Part shown: in pieces, positions 8,707-16,646 of the stretch
Layout of the letters: the number at the start of each line of letters is the position of its first letter
Numbering within the stretch: the stretch's first letter is position 1
Assembly: GCA_022828105.1 (NCBI GenBank)
Contig: JAJEJC010000001.1
Location: 424,090 to 488,089 of the forward strand
Origin: Dehalococcoidia bacterium
Lineage (GTDB): Bacteria; Chloroflexota; Dehalococcoidia; Bin125
Length of the DNA stretch: 64,000 bases
Reading direction: 5' to 3'
The notes under the pieces: generated by a model
Database searches by the model: none
What the model was told of the DNA's origin: nothing
The model's input: only the letters and a program-made list of their open reading frames with translations
Made by a program: the position numbers and the translations under genes

Positions 8707-8883
8707 TCAACCGCCCGCGACCGGCGGGAAGATGTCGAGTTCGCTCTCGGGGGTCACGCGGCTCTGCAAACCCTCGATGTGGCGGGGGTCGCGTCCGTCG
8801 ACCATGATCGCCACGAACCGGCGCACCGTTCCGTCATCGTCGATGAGCTGGTTGCATTGCACAGGGTCCAGTCTTTCGGTCAA
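8707..8883 (-). pseudogene. MoaD/ThiS-like fragment, N-terminus missing
   Basis: In frame from TTG 8883 to TGA 8707 the sequence encodes about 58 residues matching the C-terminal two-thirds of the MoaD at 9735-10007, including DDDGTVRRFVAIMVDGRD and the terminal PPVAGG. It lacks the first beta strands (MQIRFYATLRP) and has a gap after ERL. By eye, 128 of 139 aligned bases match the intact moaD. It overlaps the stop of A3 and has no RBS. A small translated protein keeping the Gly-Gly tail cannot be excluded, but a duplication remnant is the simpler reading. Confidence 0.75.
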
Positions 8884-9338
8884 CGAGCGTTCATATCATT
8901 CAGCACAGCGAACTCCACGGCGTCTGCTTCCAGTCCAACCTCCTCAGCCGCCGTCCGCATCGCGGCCAAGGCATCATTCCAGCCAGCCACACGCCCCTGT
9001 TTGAATCCTTCCCCGAATGGACTGTCTGAGGCCGGCTCTTGGCCGGTCACCAGAAGCGACTGTAGCCGTCGAAGATAACCCTCTTCATCACCGTTCGCGA
9101 AGGCCAGCTCGGACACGTCGGCATAACCGCTCGCACAACCATCGCGATATGCCTGCTCAATGTCGTCTTCACCGCGAAGTCCAAATGGATTGAGCGTGAC
9201 ACCGACGATAGCGCTGATCGTGAATCCCGCAATCAAGCCCAGGATCGTATGCCAAGCGATCGGGTCAAGATGGCGGCGCCATCCGCCTTGATCAGGGATC
9301 CCTGCTCCGAAACCACGTGTTGACTCACGACGACTCAT
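8880..9338 (-). CDS. Tandem membrane protein A3 (single-TM, WN motif family)
   Basis: About 152 aa from ATG 9338 (GTG at 9341 adds one residue). The polar N-terminus (GGWRRHLDPIAWHT) precedes a TM helix (about 33-52), then LNPFGLRGEDD, an acidic helical domain and GRVAGWNDALAAMRTA, ending NDMNAR. The TM-LNPFG and WNDAL parts align directly with A1. It follows B3 after 4 nt. Function unknown. Confidence 0.8.
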   Translation of the reverse strand: MSRRESTRGFGAGIPDQGGWRRHLDPIAWHTILGLIAGFTISAIVGVTLNPFGLRGEDDIEQAYRDGCASGYADVSELAFANGDEEGYLRRLQSLLVTGQEPASDSPFGEGFKQGRVAGWNDALAAMRTAAEEVGLEADAVEFAVLNDMNAR

Positions 9339-9342
9339 CACG

Positions 9343-9723
9343 TCACCGCTTCAACGCTTCCCACTCGTCGAACGCAGCGAGTGCCGTGAGTTTTCTAGGC
9401 TGGGCTCGGTCCAGCGCGTACGAGATGGCGGTGTTCCATGCGTAGTTGTAGGCCATCCGGTAAGCCTCATCGAAGTTGCCTGAATCGACCAGTTCTAGCA
9501 AATCTTCCGACGCACGTTCCGCACCAGCGAGTATCCCTTTGCTGTGCTCGGCCACGTAACCCCTTTGCCGACCGACACCGAATCCGCGGTCGTACTCGTT
9601 CTCTATCTCATGCACCGGAATCTGATCCAGCGTGGTGAACAAGAACCCGAACAGCGCAGACAATGCGACAGCCACCGCGAATCCCTTAACGACGTGCCGG
9701 AACAAGTCTGGTTCAAGGCGCAC
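9343..9723 (-). CDS. Tandem membrane protein B3 (single-TM, WN motif family)
   Basis: 126 aa. It begins MRLEPDLFRHVVKG, then one TM helix (about 12-33), LDQIPVHEI, a helix with Gly spacing (DRGFGVGRQRGYVAEHS), AYNYAWNTAISYALDRA and a terminal WEALKR. It lies 11 bp after moaD, so this is the copy nearest the AOR gene and probably in the ancestral position. Function unknown. Confidence 0.8.
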   Translation of the reverse strand: MRLEPDLFRHVVKGFAVAVALSALFGFLFTTLDQIPVHEIENEYDRGFGVGRQRGYVAEHSKGILAGAERASEDLLELVDSGNFDEAYRMAYNYAWNTAISYALDRAQPRKLTALAAFDEWEALKR

Positions 9724-9734
9724 CGGTAGTCACC

Positions 9735-10007
9735 TCAACCGCCGGCGACCGGCGGGAAGATGTCGAGTTCGCTCTCCGGGGTCACGCGGCTCTGCAAACC
9801 CTCGATGTGGCGGATGTCGCGGCCGTCGACCATGATCGCGACGAACCGGCGCACTGAGCCGTCGTCGTCGAAGAGCTGCGCGCGCAGACCGTCGTAGTCG
9901 CAGGCGAGCCGCTCCAGGACCTCGCCGATCGTGTCCGGCGGGTCAAGCAACTCTACGCTGCGCCCGCCGACGATTGGCCGCAATGTCGCGTAAAAGCGGA
10001 TTTGCAT
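9735..10007 (-). CDS. MoaD/ThiS family sulfur carrier protein
   Basis: 90 aa, ubiquitin-like fold. It starts with the typical first strand (MQIRFYATLR) and ends in the Gly-Gly needed for thiocarboxylation (PPVAGG). MoaD proteins donate sulfur to build the molybdopterin dithiolene. Its place directly after the AOR gene fits a dedicated carrier for the tungsten/molybdenum pterin cofactor of that enzyme. MoaD-like genes beside AOR genes are common; a ThiS role is less likely as no thiamin genes are near. Confidence 0.88.
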   Translation of the reverse strand: MQIRFYATLRPIVGGRSVELLDPPDTIGEVLERLACDYDGLRAQLFDDDGSVRRFVAIMVDGRDIRHIEGLQSRVTPESELDIFPPVAGG

Positions 10008-10030
10008 GGGCTGCTCGGAGCGCCCCCTTT

Positions 10031-10111
10031 GTCGCTTCGCGACATCTCCCCCGCTTCGCGGGGGAGAGAAGAAGAGGCGAGTGCGATATCTCCCCCCGCC
10101 TTCGGCGGGGG
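10031..10111. repeat. Three consecutive hairpins, each with a TTC loop
   Basis: Between the AOR and MoaD genes lie three palindromes that all close on TTC: GTCGC-TTC-GCGAC (10031-10043), a 10-bp stem (10045-10067) and CCCCCGCC-TTC-GGCGGGGG (10093-10111). The last two also share CTCCCCC-type flanks. They look like REP-type intergenic repeats. Lying within an operon, they may stabilise the AOR mRNA end or attenuate downstream genes; that is inference. Confidence 0.7.
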
Positions 10112-10129
10112 AAGAGTGGAGGGGGACTG

Positions 10130-11989
10130 CTACGCGATGATCTCCAGCTCGCGCAGCTTGGCTTCTCCCACGACGCCGTCGTCCCAGCCTCGGGCGTCGT
10201 AGTACTGCTCCTTCATCTGGTCGAGTTCGCAGACGTGGCCTTCAGCCGGTCCGCTGCCTGGTTCGGTCAGAAAGCGCTCAGGCAGCGAGTCGTCGCTGCC
10301 GTCGAAGCCGGCCAGGTTGTTGTAGTGGCGCTCCAGGTTGTAGATCCGCTCGCCGGCGACCATCACGTCCTCTTCGGACATTGGCAGGCCGACGACCGTC
10401 TCGTAGAGCGCCGCGTATTCTGGCGCGCCGACCGCGAATGCGGAGAACTTGCACAGATCGAGCGAGTCGGAGAAGGCGTGCAGGTCCTGGAAGATCTTCA
10501 GCAGCGGGCCTTTGCCGTCCCATTCCAGCGGGTCGGTCTGGACCGGGATGCCCAACAACTCCGAGGCGGGCGTGTAGCCGCGCAGATGGCAGGCGCCGCG
10601 GTTCGAGGTTGCGTAGCCGAGGCCCTCGCCCTTGATCCCGCGCGGGTCGTAGGCCGGCACGGCCTGGCCCTTGACCGTCATCGAAATCTCCGGGTGGCCC
10701 CAGATTGCCGCCGCCTTGGCCGTGCCCTGACCCAGGGTCTGGCCGATCGACGAGGAGCCCATCGCCATTTCCTCGGCCACGCGCACCATGCCTGCACCGT
10801 CGCCCCAGTCGAGCGGCGTGTCGACGTAGCCGCGTTCCGACGCCTCCATGTACATCGAGATCACGTTGCCGATCTCAATCGCGTCCATGCCGTAGTCGTT
10901 GCATTGGTCGATCACCTTGGCGATTACTGCCGGATCGTCGTTGCCGCAGTTCGCGCCCAGCGACCAGGCCGGCTCGTACTCGAAGGACTCCATCTTCAAG
11001 CCCGCGTGCGGGCCTTCCGTGATCTCGACTTCCTTCTTGCAGGCCACCGGGCAGGCGTGACAGGTCGGCTCGGCGGTCAGAAAGTCGTCGCGCATCGTCT
11101 CACCCGAGACGGCGTTCGCGGCCTCAGGCGTTGTCTGCGTCATCTGCGAGTTCTTCGTCCCCAGCCCGCCGACCGCGTTGACCGCGTTCATCAGCACATT
11201 GGTCCCGAAGGCCGAGAGCGCTCCCGATCCCTCCTTGAGCGAACCGTCGTCGTTGACCGAAGACGGCGCCGTGACCGGCGACTCCATAATCAGCTTCAGG
11301 TGCGCGCCCTGCGCCTCGCGGAAGGCCTGGCGTTTCTCGCCCTGCTCCGGTCGCCAGCGACCCTCGCGCGTGCCGCGCACGACCACGCACTTGAGATTCT
11401 TCATCCCCGCCACCGCGCCCGTGCCGCCGCGCCCAGCCGCCCGATCGTCCTCGTTCAGGAACGAGGCGAACAGGACCCCGTTCTCGCCAGCCTGGCCGAT
11501 CGACATTACCGAGACGTCGGTCTTGTTGCCGCTGTCAGAGCCGAAGTGCGCAACCGTGTCGTGAATGCCCTTGCCCCAGATCTCGGAGGCGTCCCGAATC
11601 GCAACCTCGCCGCTCTCCACTTCGAGATAGACCGGCGAGTCCGACTTGCCCGTAATCAGCACCGCGTCGAAGCCGGCCCAGCGCAGCCGCGCAGCCGACC
11701 AACCGCCCATGTGCGAGTCGGTGACCGTGCCGGTCAGCGGAGACTTCGTCACGAAGGCCAGCCGTCCCGACATCGTCACTTCGGTCCCGGTCAACGGTCC
11801 GTTGACCAGCGCCAGCATGTTGTCCGGCGAGGTAGGATCGACGTCCGCACCGTTGTCGAGCAGGTACTTGACCCCCAGCCCACGAGCGCCGATGTACTTG
11901 CGCGCGTCGTCCTCGTTGATGCCCTCGTAGGAAACCGTTCGGTCGCTCAGATTGACACGAGCCACCCGATTCGCAAAGCCGCCGAGTGC
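10130..11989 (-). CDS. Aldehyde ferredoxin oxidoreductase family (tungsten enzyme)
   Basis: About 619 aa cytoplasmic oxidoreductase of the AOR family, which oxidises aldehydes (or related substrates) with ferredoxin using a W/Mo bis-pterin and a [4Fe-4S] cluster. Visible signatures: N-terminal GARGLGVKYL, Cys ligands in CHACPVAC (about residues 309-316), the DYGMDAIEIGNVIS pterin-binding region, RGACHLRGYTP, and the fourth Cys in LDLCKF (about 511). ATG 11989 is chosen for AAGGGA at good spacing and because the conserved N-terminus starts there. It heads the string with moaD and the tandem membrane pairs. The particular substrate is unknown. Confidence 0.92.
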   Translation of the reverse strand, partial: ALGGFANRVARVNLSDRTVSYEGINEDDARKYIGARGLGVKYLLDNGADVDPTSPDNMLALVNGPLTGTEVTMSGRLAFVTKSPLTGTVTDSHMGGWSAARLRWAGFDAVLITGKSDSPVYLEVESGEVAIRDASEIWGKGIHDTVAHFGSDSGNKTDVSVMSIGQAGENGVLFASFLNEDDRAAGRGGTGAVAGMKNLKCVVVRGTREGRWRPEQGEKRQAFREAQGAHLKLIMESPVTAPSSVNDDGSLKEGSGALSAFGTNVLMNAVNAVGGLGTKNSQMTQTTPEAANAVSGETMRDDFLTAEPTCHACPVACKKEVEITEGPHAGLKMESFEYEPAWSLGANCGNDDPAVIAKVIDQCNDYGMDAIEIGNVISMYMEASERGYVDTPLDWGDGAGMVRVAEEMAMGSSSIGQTLGQGTAKAAAIWGHPEISMTVKGQAVPAYDPRGIKGEGLGYATSNRGACHLRGYTPASELLGIPVQTDPLEWDGKGPLLKIFQDLHAFSDSLDLCKFSAFAVGAPEYAALYETVVGLPMSEEDVMVAGERIYNLERHYNNLAGFDGSDDSLPERFLTEPGSGPAEGHVCELDQMKEQYYDARGWDDGVVGEAKLRELEIIA

Positions 11990-12086
11990 CATAATCGTTC
12001 CCTTCACCATCGCTCTGGGTTGCGCCGTCAAAGATAGCGGATTGCCCGTGGCAACCTGTCCCGGTATGGGCGACAGGTCTGATCGC

Positions 12087-13721
12087 TCAGGGTCGCATTC
12101 CGTATCTCACGCGGACGCCGAGCTGGCTTGGCAGTTGGGTTTCGTACGCGATCTTGAGCCACTCGGCGAGCATCGGACGCGTATCGCGCGGATCGATGAT
12201 CTCCTCGACCGCGAACGCCTCTGCCGCCGAGAACGGATCGCGCAGCGCAATCAGCCGTTCCTCGATTGCCTTGCGATGCGCCGCCGGATCGTCCGCCGCC
12301 TCGATCTCGCGGCGGTAGGCGGCGGCGACACCGCCCTCGATTGGCAGAGATCCCCACTCGCCCGACGGCCAGGCGATGCGGAAGCAGAAGCGGCTGAAGT
12401 CCTGGTGCGCGCCACCGGCGACGCCGTACAGCCTGCGCACGACAACGGTCGCCCAGGGCACCTGCGAGTCGTTGATCGCGGCCGCCGCTTTGACGCCGGC
12501 GCGCAGCGTGCCCGCCGATTCTCCCGGACGCCCGATCAGGAATCCCGGCTGGTCGGCCAGGTTCACGATCGGCAGGTGGAAGACGTCGCAGAGATCGACG
12601 AACTTCTCAAACTTGCGGGCCTCCTTCGCGCCCATCGCGCCGCCGTAGTGCATCGGATCGTTGGCCAGCAGTCCGATCGGCATGCCGCCGATCCTGGCGA
12701 AGCCGGTCACCTGGGCACGACCGTAGTAGCGGCCGATCTCGAAGAAGGAGTCCCGATCCACGATTAGCTCGATCATCCGGCGCACGTTGTAGCCGCGATT
12801 GCGATGCTTCGGGATGATCGAGGCCAATCGCTCTTCCCTCCGCTCCAACGAGTCGCCGCACTCACTCACGGGCGGCAACTGATGCACGTTGGTCGGCAGA
12901 TAGGAGAGAAAGCGGCGAATCTGGCCCATCGCGTCTGCTTCGTCCTCGGCATCGTTGTCGACGACCCCGCTGCTGCGCGCGTGGACCTCGTAGCCACCAA
13001 GCTCTTCCTTGGTCAGCTTCTCGCCCATCGATCGCTCGACCAGCGGCGGCCCGCCGGCGAAGACCTGCGATGATCCTCGGACCATCACCGAAAAGTGCGA
13101 AGCGGGCACCTCGGCCGCCGGCAATCCGGCGACCGAGCCCAGCGCCGCCGAGACCACCGGCGATTGCGACATCAGCTTGCCCCAGCGCTCGGGCCAGAAC
13201 AGCTCGGGCAGGTATGTTCGACCCATCTCAGCCGTGGCGCGGATGTCGCCGCCGAACCCGTCGATCAGACGGATCATCGGGACCTGCATCTCAATCGCCA
13301 GCGACTCGATGTGTCCGCTCTTGTCGCCCCCGCTGTGAATCCGGATCTTGCCGCCGTTGCCCGACTCGGCCTCGGAGCCGCTGCGCGGCCGCGAAGTGAA
13401 GTCGCCGCCCGACACTGCAACCGGACGGCCGTCGATCTGTCCCGTGCCGATCACCGTCGCGGCCGGATGGAAGCCGACCAGTTGGCCGTCGTCGTCGTAG
13501 TAGCCCGCGCCGGCCAGGATGCCGCGCTCGCGGAAGGAGCGCTGATCGAGCAGCAGGTCGATCCGCTCGCGGACCGTCAAGTTGCCGCGCTCATGCTGCT
13601 GCCTGACGCGGTCGGGACCGCCCATCTGCCTGGCCAGATCGCGGCGGTGCGCCATCTGCTCGATCTCAGGCTGCCAGACGGGCTCTTTCGATTCGGAGGT
13701 TCGTGGGGGCTGTTCCGTCAT
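12087..13721 (-). CDS. Acyl-CoA carboxylase carboxyltransferase subunit (propionyl/methylmalonyl type)
   Basis: About 544 aa. It transfers carboxyl from carboxybiotin to an acyl-CoA, or works in reverse in decarboxylases. The crotonase-like double domain is evident: KIRIHSGGDKSGHIESLA region, MGEKLTKEELGG, and the C-terminal half with NLADQPGFLIGRPGE, the oxyanion region ARKFEKFVDLCD and PLEGGVAAAYRREI-type segment. ATG 13721 has GGAGAAG upstream. No biotin carboxylase or biotin carrier is adjacent, so its partners lie elsewhere. Substrate preference cannot be read from sequence alone. Confidence 0.85.
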   Translation of the reverse strand: MTEQPPRTSESKEPVWQPEIEQMAHRRDLARQMGGPDRVRQQHERGNLTVRERIDLLLDQRSFRERGILAGAGYYDDDGQLVGFHPAATVIGTGQIDGRPVAVSGGDFTSRPRSGSEAESGNGGKIRIHSGGDKSGHIESLAIEMQVPMIRLIDGFGGDIRATAEMGRTYLPELFWPERWGKLMSQSPVVSAALGSVAGLPAAEVPASHFSVMVRGSSQVFAGGPPLVERSMGEKLTKEELGGYEVHARSSGVVDNDAEDEADAMGQIRRFLSYLPTNVHQLPPVSECGDSLERREERLASIIPKHRNRGYNVRRMIELIVDRDSFFEIGRYYGRAQVTGFARIGGMPIGLLANDPMHYGGAMGAKEARKFEKFVDLCDVFHLPIVNLADQPGFLIGRPGESAGTLRAGVKAAAAINDSQVPWATVVVRRLYGVAGGAHQDFSRFCFRIAWPSGEWGSLPIEGGVAAAYRREIEAADDPAAHRKAIEERLIALRDPFSAAEAFAVEEIIDPRDTRPMLAEWLKIAYETQLPSQLGVRVRYGMRP

Positions 13722-13821
13722 GATCTTCTCCCAGCACTTCCCTGAGTATCGCGCAGGCCGACTCGACGCCGGATCGGCGCTATCTTCGACACAACGCACA
13801 CCGCCATTGCAGGGGGAGCCC

Positions 13822-14634
13822 ATGACGACGACCGCCATCTCGATTGAACCACTGACGCCCAGCATCGGCGCGACCATCCACGGCGTTGACCTGACCCAGC
13901 CGCTCGACGAAGAGACCTTCCAATTCATCCACGACGCCTGGATGGAACACCTGGTGCTCTTTTTCCGCGATCAACCGATGACGCCTGACCAGCACCTCGA
14001 GTTCGGTCGCATGTTTGGCGAGCTGCACATTCATCCAGCCGCGCCCTACGAGCACGGCAATCCCGAGCTGATGCGTATCCACACGGACAAGGACTCGTTC
14101 CGCAACAACGGCGAACGCTGGCACTCCGACGTCTCGGCCGACGAAGAGCCGCCGATGGCCTCAATCCTGCACATCAACACCGTCCCCTCGCAAGGCGGCG
14201 ACACCTGCTGGTCCAACATGTACGCCGCCTGGGACGGGCTCTCGCCGCAAATGCAGACGCTGCTCGAACCGCTGACGGCGCTGCACGCATCGGACTACTC
14301 GGGTCAGTACGGCGACCACAAGCCGCAGCGCGAGTCGCCGCGCGCCACTCACCTGATCGCGCGCACGCACCCCGTGACGGGACGCAAGGCGCTGTTCGTC
14401 AACTCCAGCTTCACCAGGCGGATCATCGGTCTGCCGATCGAGGAAAGCGACGCGCTGCTCGGCTTCCTCTTTGAGCACGTCAAGAACGTCAACTTCCAGT
14501 GCCGCTTCAAGTGGGAGGCCAACTCCGTCGCGCTGTGGGACAACCGATGCACCCAGCACATGGCGATCTGGGACTACTACCCCGAGTCCCGCAGCGGCAT
14601 CCGAGTCACCGTCAAGGGCGACAAGCCGTTCTAA
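13822..14634 (+). CDS. TauD/TfdA family Fe(II)/2-oxoglutarate dioxygenase
   Basis: 270 aa. This family oxidises taurine, alkylsulfates, chlorophenoxyacids and other small acids with Fe(II) and 2-oxoglutarate. The His-x-Asp iron ligands appear in RWHSDVSADE (about residues 101-110), the distal His in NRCTQHMAIWDYYP and the 2-oxoglutarate-binding Arg in RSGIRVT. ATG 13822 is supported by AGGGGGAG at 13811-13818. It is divergent from the carboxyltransferase and convergent with the hydrolase. Substrate unknown; taurine is only one option. Confidence 0.9.
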   Translation: MTTTAISIEPLTPSIGATIHGVDLTQPLDEETFQFIHDAWMEHLVLFFRDQPMTPDQHLEFGRMFGELHIHPAAPYEHGNPELMRIHTDKDSFRNNGERWHSDVSADEEPPMASILHINTVPSQGGDTCWSNMYAAWDGLSPQMQTLLEPLTALHASDYSGQYGDHKPQRESPRATHLIARTHPVTGRKALFVNSSFTRRIIGLPIEESDALLGFLFEHVKNVNFQCRFKWEANSVALWDNRCTQHMAIWDYYPESRSGIRVTVKGDKPF

Positions 14635-14641
14635 GCGCGGC

Positions 14642-15673
14642 TCAGCAGCCAATCGCCAGGCCGGCCAGGTCGCGGGCGGTGTCTCTCGACACGTCGGGGC
14701 AGGTCATGGGGAAGACCTCGGTGCCGTGGATTGTGCCCATCACCTGTCGACAGCGTGCGGGCACGCCCGACTCAAGCAGCAAGCGGTAGAAGGCGATTCC
14801 CTCGTCCCTGAGCGGGTCGCACTCATTCACCGAGATCACCGTCGTCGGCAGACCGATCACGTCCTCCGCCGATGCGAACAGCGGCCAGGCGAGCGGGTCC
14901 TCGGACTCGAACGCCTCGATCCCGTAGCCCATTGCTCCGTTGTTGTTGTGCAGGTCGAGCAGGATGCCGTTGTTCTCGATGGTCGAGGGCAAGTCCTCAC
15001 GCGGCCAGCTTCCGGCGATGTAGGGGCAGAGCGCGTAGAGGCCCTGGATCAGGCCGATGTCGCCCTCGCGTAGCAGCTTCATCCCCGTCGCCAGCGTCAA
15101 GTTTCCGCCCCCGCTCTCGCCCGCGATGATGATTCGCGATGCGTCGATGCCCAGCCGCTCGGCACTCTCGGCGAGCCAGCGCAGGCCCGACGCGCAGTCG
15201 TTCAGTCCTGCCGGATAGGGCGCCACCTCTGGCGCCGACGACGGCGTCACCGAGTTGCGGAAGTCGACCATCGCCACGGCGACTCCGTTCTGCGCGATGA
15301 TCCGACCCCAGGCCTTGTAGTTGCCGTCGTAGCACGACATCGACGCCATGCCGCCGCCGTGGATGTAATAGACCGCCGGCAGCGGCTTGTCTGATTCGGG
15401 CGCGATCATCTGGACGTTGATCGTGTTGCCGTCGGGCGAGGATGCGAACGTCTCGGTGATAATCGTCAAACCATCCGAGGGCGCGATCTCCTCGGTGTCG
15501 CTCATCGCCAGGAAGGCGGCCAGACCCGCGCGCATGGCGACCGCCTCCTCCGAGTTGGCCTGGGCCAGGATCTCCTCCCGGCTCGAGGCGTCAGGCTGGC
15601 CGGGGATGTCCAACTCGCCGAACATGGCCTTGATTCGCGGGTCGATTCGTGGGTCTTCCGAGAGCTTGCTCAT
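14642..15673 (-). CDS. Alpha/beta hydrolase fold-3 (HSL family) esterase
   Basis: 343 aa. Hormone-sensitive-lipase-type esterase: oxyanion motif HGGG (YIHGGGMA, about residues 103-110), nucleophile elbow GESGGG with the catalytic Ser, Asp in VNECDPLRDEG and His in GTIHGTEVF. No signal peptide, so cytoplasmic. RBS GGAAGGCGG precedes ATG 15673. Natural substrate unknown; family members hydrolyse short acyl esters or lactones. Confidence 0.9.
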   Translation of the reverse strand: MSKLSEDPRIDPRIKAMFGELDIPGQPDASSREEILAQANSEEAVAMRAGLAAFLAMSDTEEIAPSDGLTIITETFASSPDGNTINVQMIAPESDKPLPAVYYIHGGGMASMSCYDGNYKAWGRIIAQNGVAVAMVDFRNSVTPSSAPEVAPYPAGLNDCASGLRWLAESAERLGIDASRIIIAGESGGGNLTLATGMKLLREGDIGLIQGLYALCPYIAGSWPREDLPSTIENNGILLDLHNNNGAMGYGIEAFESEDPLAWPLFASAEDVIGLPTTVISVNECDPLRDEGIAFYRLLLESGVPARCRQVMGTIHGTEVFPMTCPDVSRDTARDLAGLAIGC

Positions 15674-15786
15674 TATTGCCGCCTTCCGCAGGGCCTTCTT
15701 CTGGGAACGTCCGTCAGCATCAAGCTACAGCCCAGCGAGTAGCCTGAGCGCCGACATCGGGCAACACGAGAGAGGAAGCGCGACGC

Positions 15787-16110
15787 GTGAGCAACATCGC
15801 CATCTGGGTCAAGGTCAAGGTCAAGCCGGAGGGGCTGGACAGGTTCCTGCACGCCATCGAGGTCGACGCGCTCGGCTCCGAGCGCGACGAGCCGGGCTGC
15901 CTGCGATTCAACGTCCTGCAGGACGCCGAGGACGAGCTGACCTACTACTTCTACGAGGTCTACGAGAACGAGGCCGCCCTCGCCGCTCACCGCGAAGCGC
16001 CCCACTACGCCGTCTGGTCCGCCGCCAGGGACACGCTCGACGGAGACATCGAGATCACGCGCACCGCCGCCGTCTTCCCCTCCGATCCCGGCTACTGGTC
16101 AAAGGGCTGA
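15787..16110 (+). CDS. Antibiotic biosynthesis monooxygenase (YgiN-like) domain protein
   Basis: 107 aa, a dimeric alpha-beta barrel of the ABM family. The pattern NIAIWVKVKVKPEG, EPGCLRFNVLQD, YYFYEVYENEAALAAHREAPHY is typical of small quinol/heme monooxygenase-like proteins. The start is GTG 15787 with GAGAGGAAG upstream. It is divergent from the hydrolase; its 3' end overlaps cobU by 19 bp in convergent orientation. Physiological substrate unknown. Confidence 0.88.
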   Translation: MSNIAIWVKVKVKPEGLDRFLHAIEVDALGSERDEPGCLRFNVLQDAEDELTYYFYEVYENEAALAAHREAPHYAVWSAARDTLDGDIEITRTAAVFPSDPGYWSKG

Positions 16111-16643
16111 ATCTCCGGCGGCTTGAGCCGGAGGGGGAGGCCAGCGGCGATGAACGTGACCTCGTCCGCCTCTGAGGCGACGAGTTGGTTGACGCGGCCG
16201 AGTTCATCGGAGAAGTCGCGGCTCAATCGGTTTGAGGGCACGACGCCCAGCCCGACCTCGTTACTGACCACGATCCATGACGCGTCCTGCGCGTGGTAGC
16301 AGTCGAATAGGCGGCGGGTCTGGTCGAGGACGTCAACGTCGTCTTCGGCGAGGAGCAAGTTGGAGACCCAGAGGGTCAAGCAGTCGAGCAGCACGATGTC
16401 GAATCTGTCTGCAATCGGCGCGAGCTCGCCGACGATGTCCAGCGGGGTTTCCAGCGTGTCCCACTCAGCGGGCCGATCCTCGCGATGCTTGCGTATCCGC
16501 TCCGACATGTCGTCGTCGAGCGGCTCGGCTGTGGCGACGAAGAGCACGCGACCGTCGCGAGCCCGTTCGCCAGCCAGGCGCTGGGCGTAGGTGCTCTTGC
16601 CGGCCCGCCGGCCGCCGAGAATCAGGGTCAGTCTCTTGCTCAC
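16092..16643 (-). CDS. cobU: Adenosylcobinamide kinase / adenosylcobinamide-phosphate guanylyltransferase
   Basis: 183 aa. It phosphorylates adenosylcobinamide and attaches GMP in the nucleotide-loop branch of B12 synthesis. P-loop GGRRAGKST is at residues 10-18; the family signature VSNEVGLGVVPSNRLSRDF is intact. Full length for CobU/CobP. The start is GTG 16643, 3 nt after the stop of the phosphatase gene. Last gene of the riboswitch-led B12 operon. Confidence 0.95.
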   Translation of the reverse strand: MSKRLTLILGGRRAGKSTYAQRLAGERARDGRVLFVATAEPLDDDMSERIRKHREDRPAEWDTLETPLDIVGELAPIADRFDIVLLDCLTLWVSNLLLAEDDVDVLDQTRRLFDCYHAQDASWIVVSNEVGLGVVPSNRLSRDFSDELGRVNQLVASEADEVTFIAAGLPLRLKPPEIQPFDQ

Positions 16644-16646
16644 GGC

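Noticed and set aside
9974-12037. 687-codon open frame on the plus strand
   Set aside because: It is the antisense shadow of the AOR gene; GC-rich third-position bias opens this frame, and the minus-strand product has all AOR motifs.
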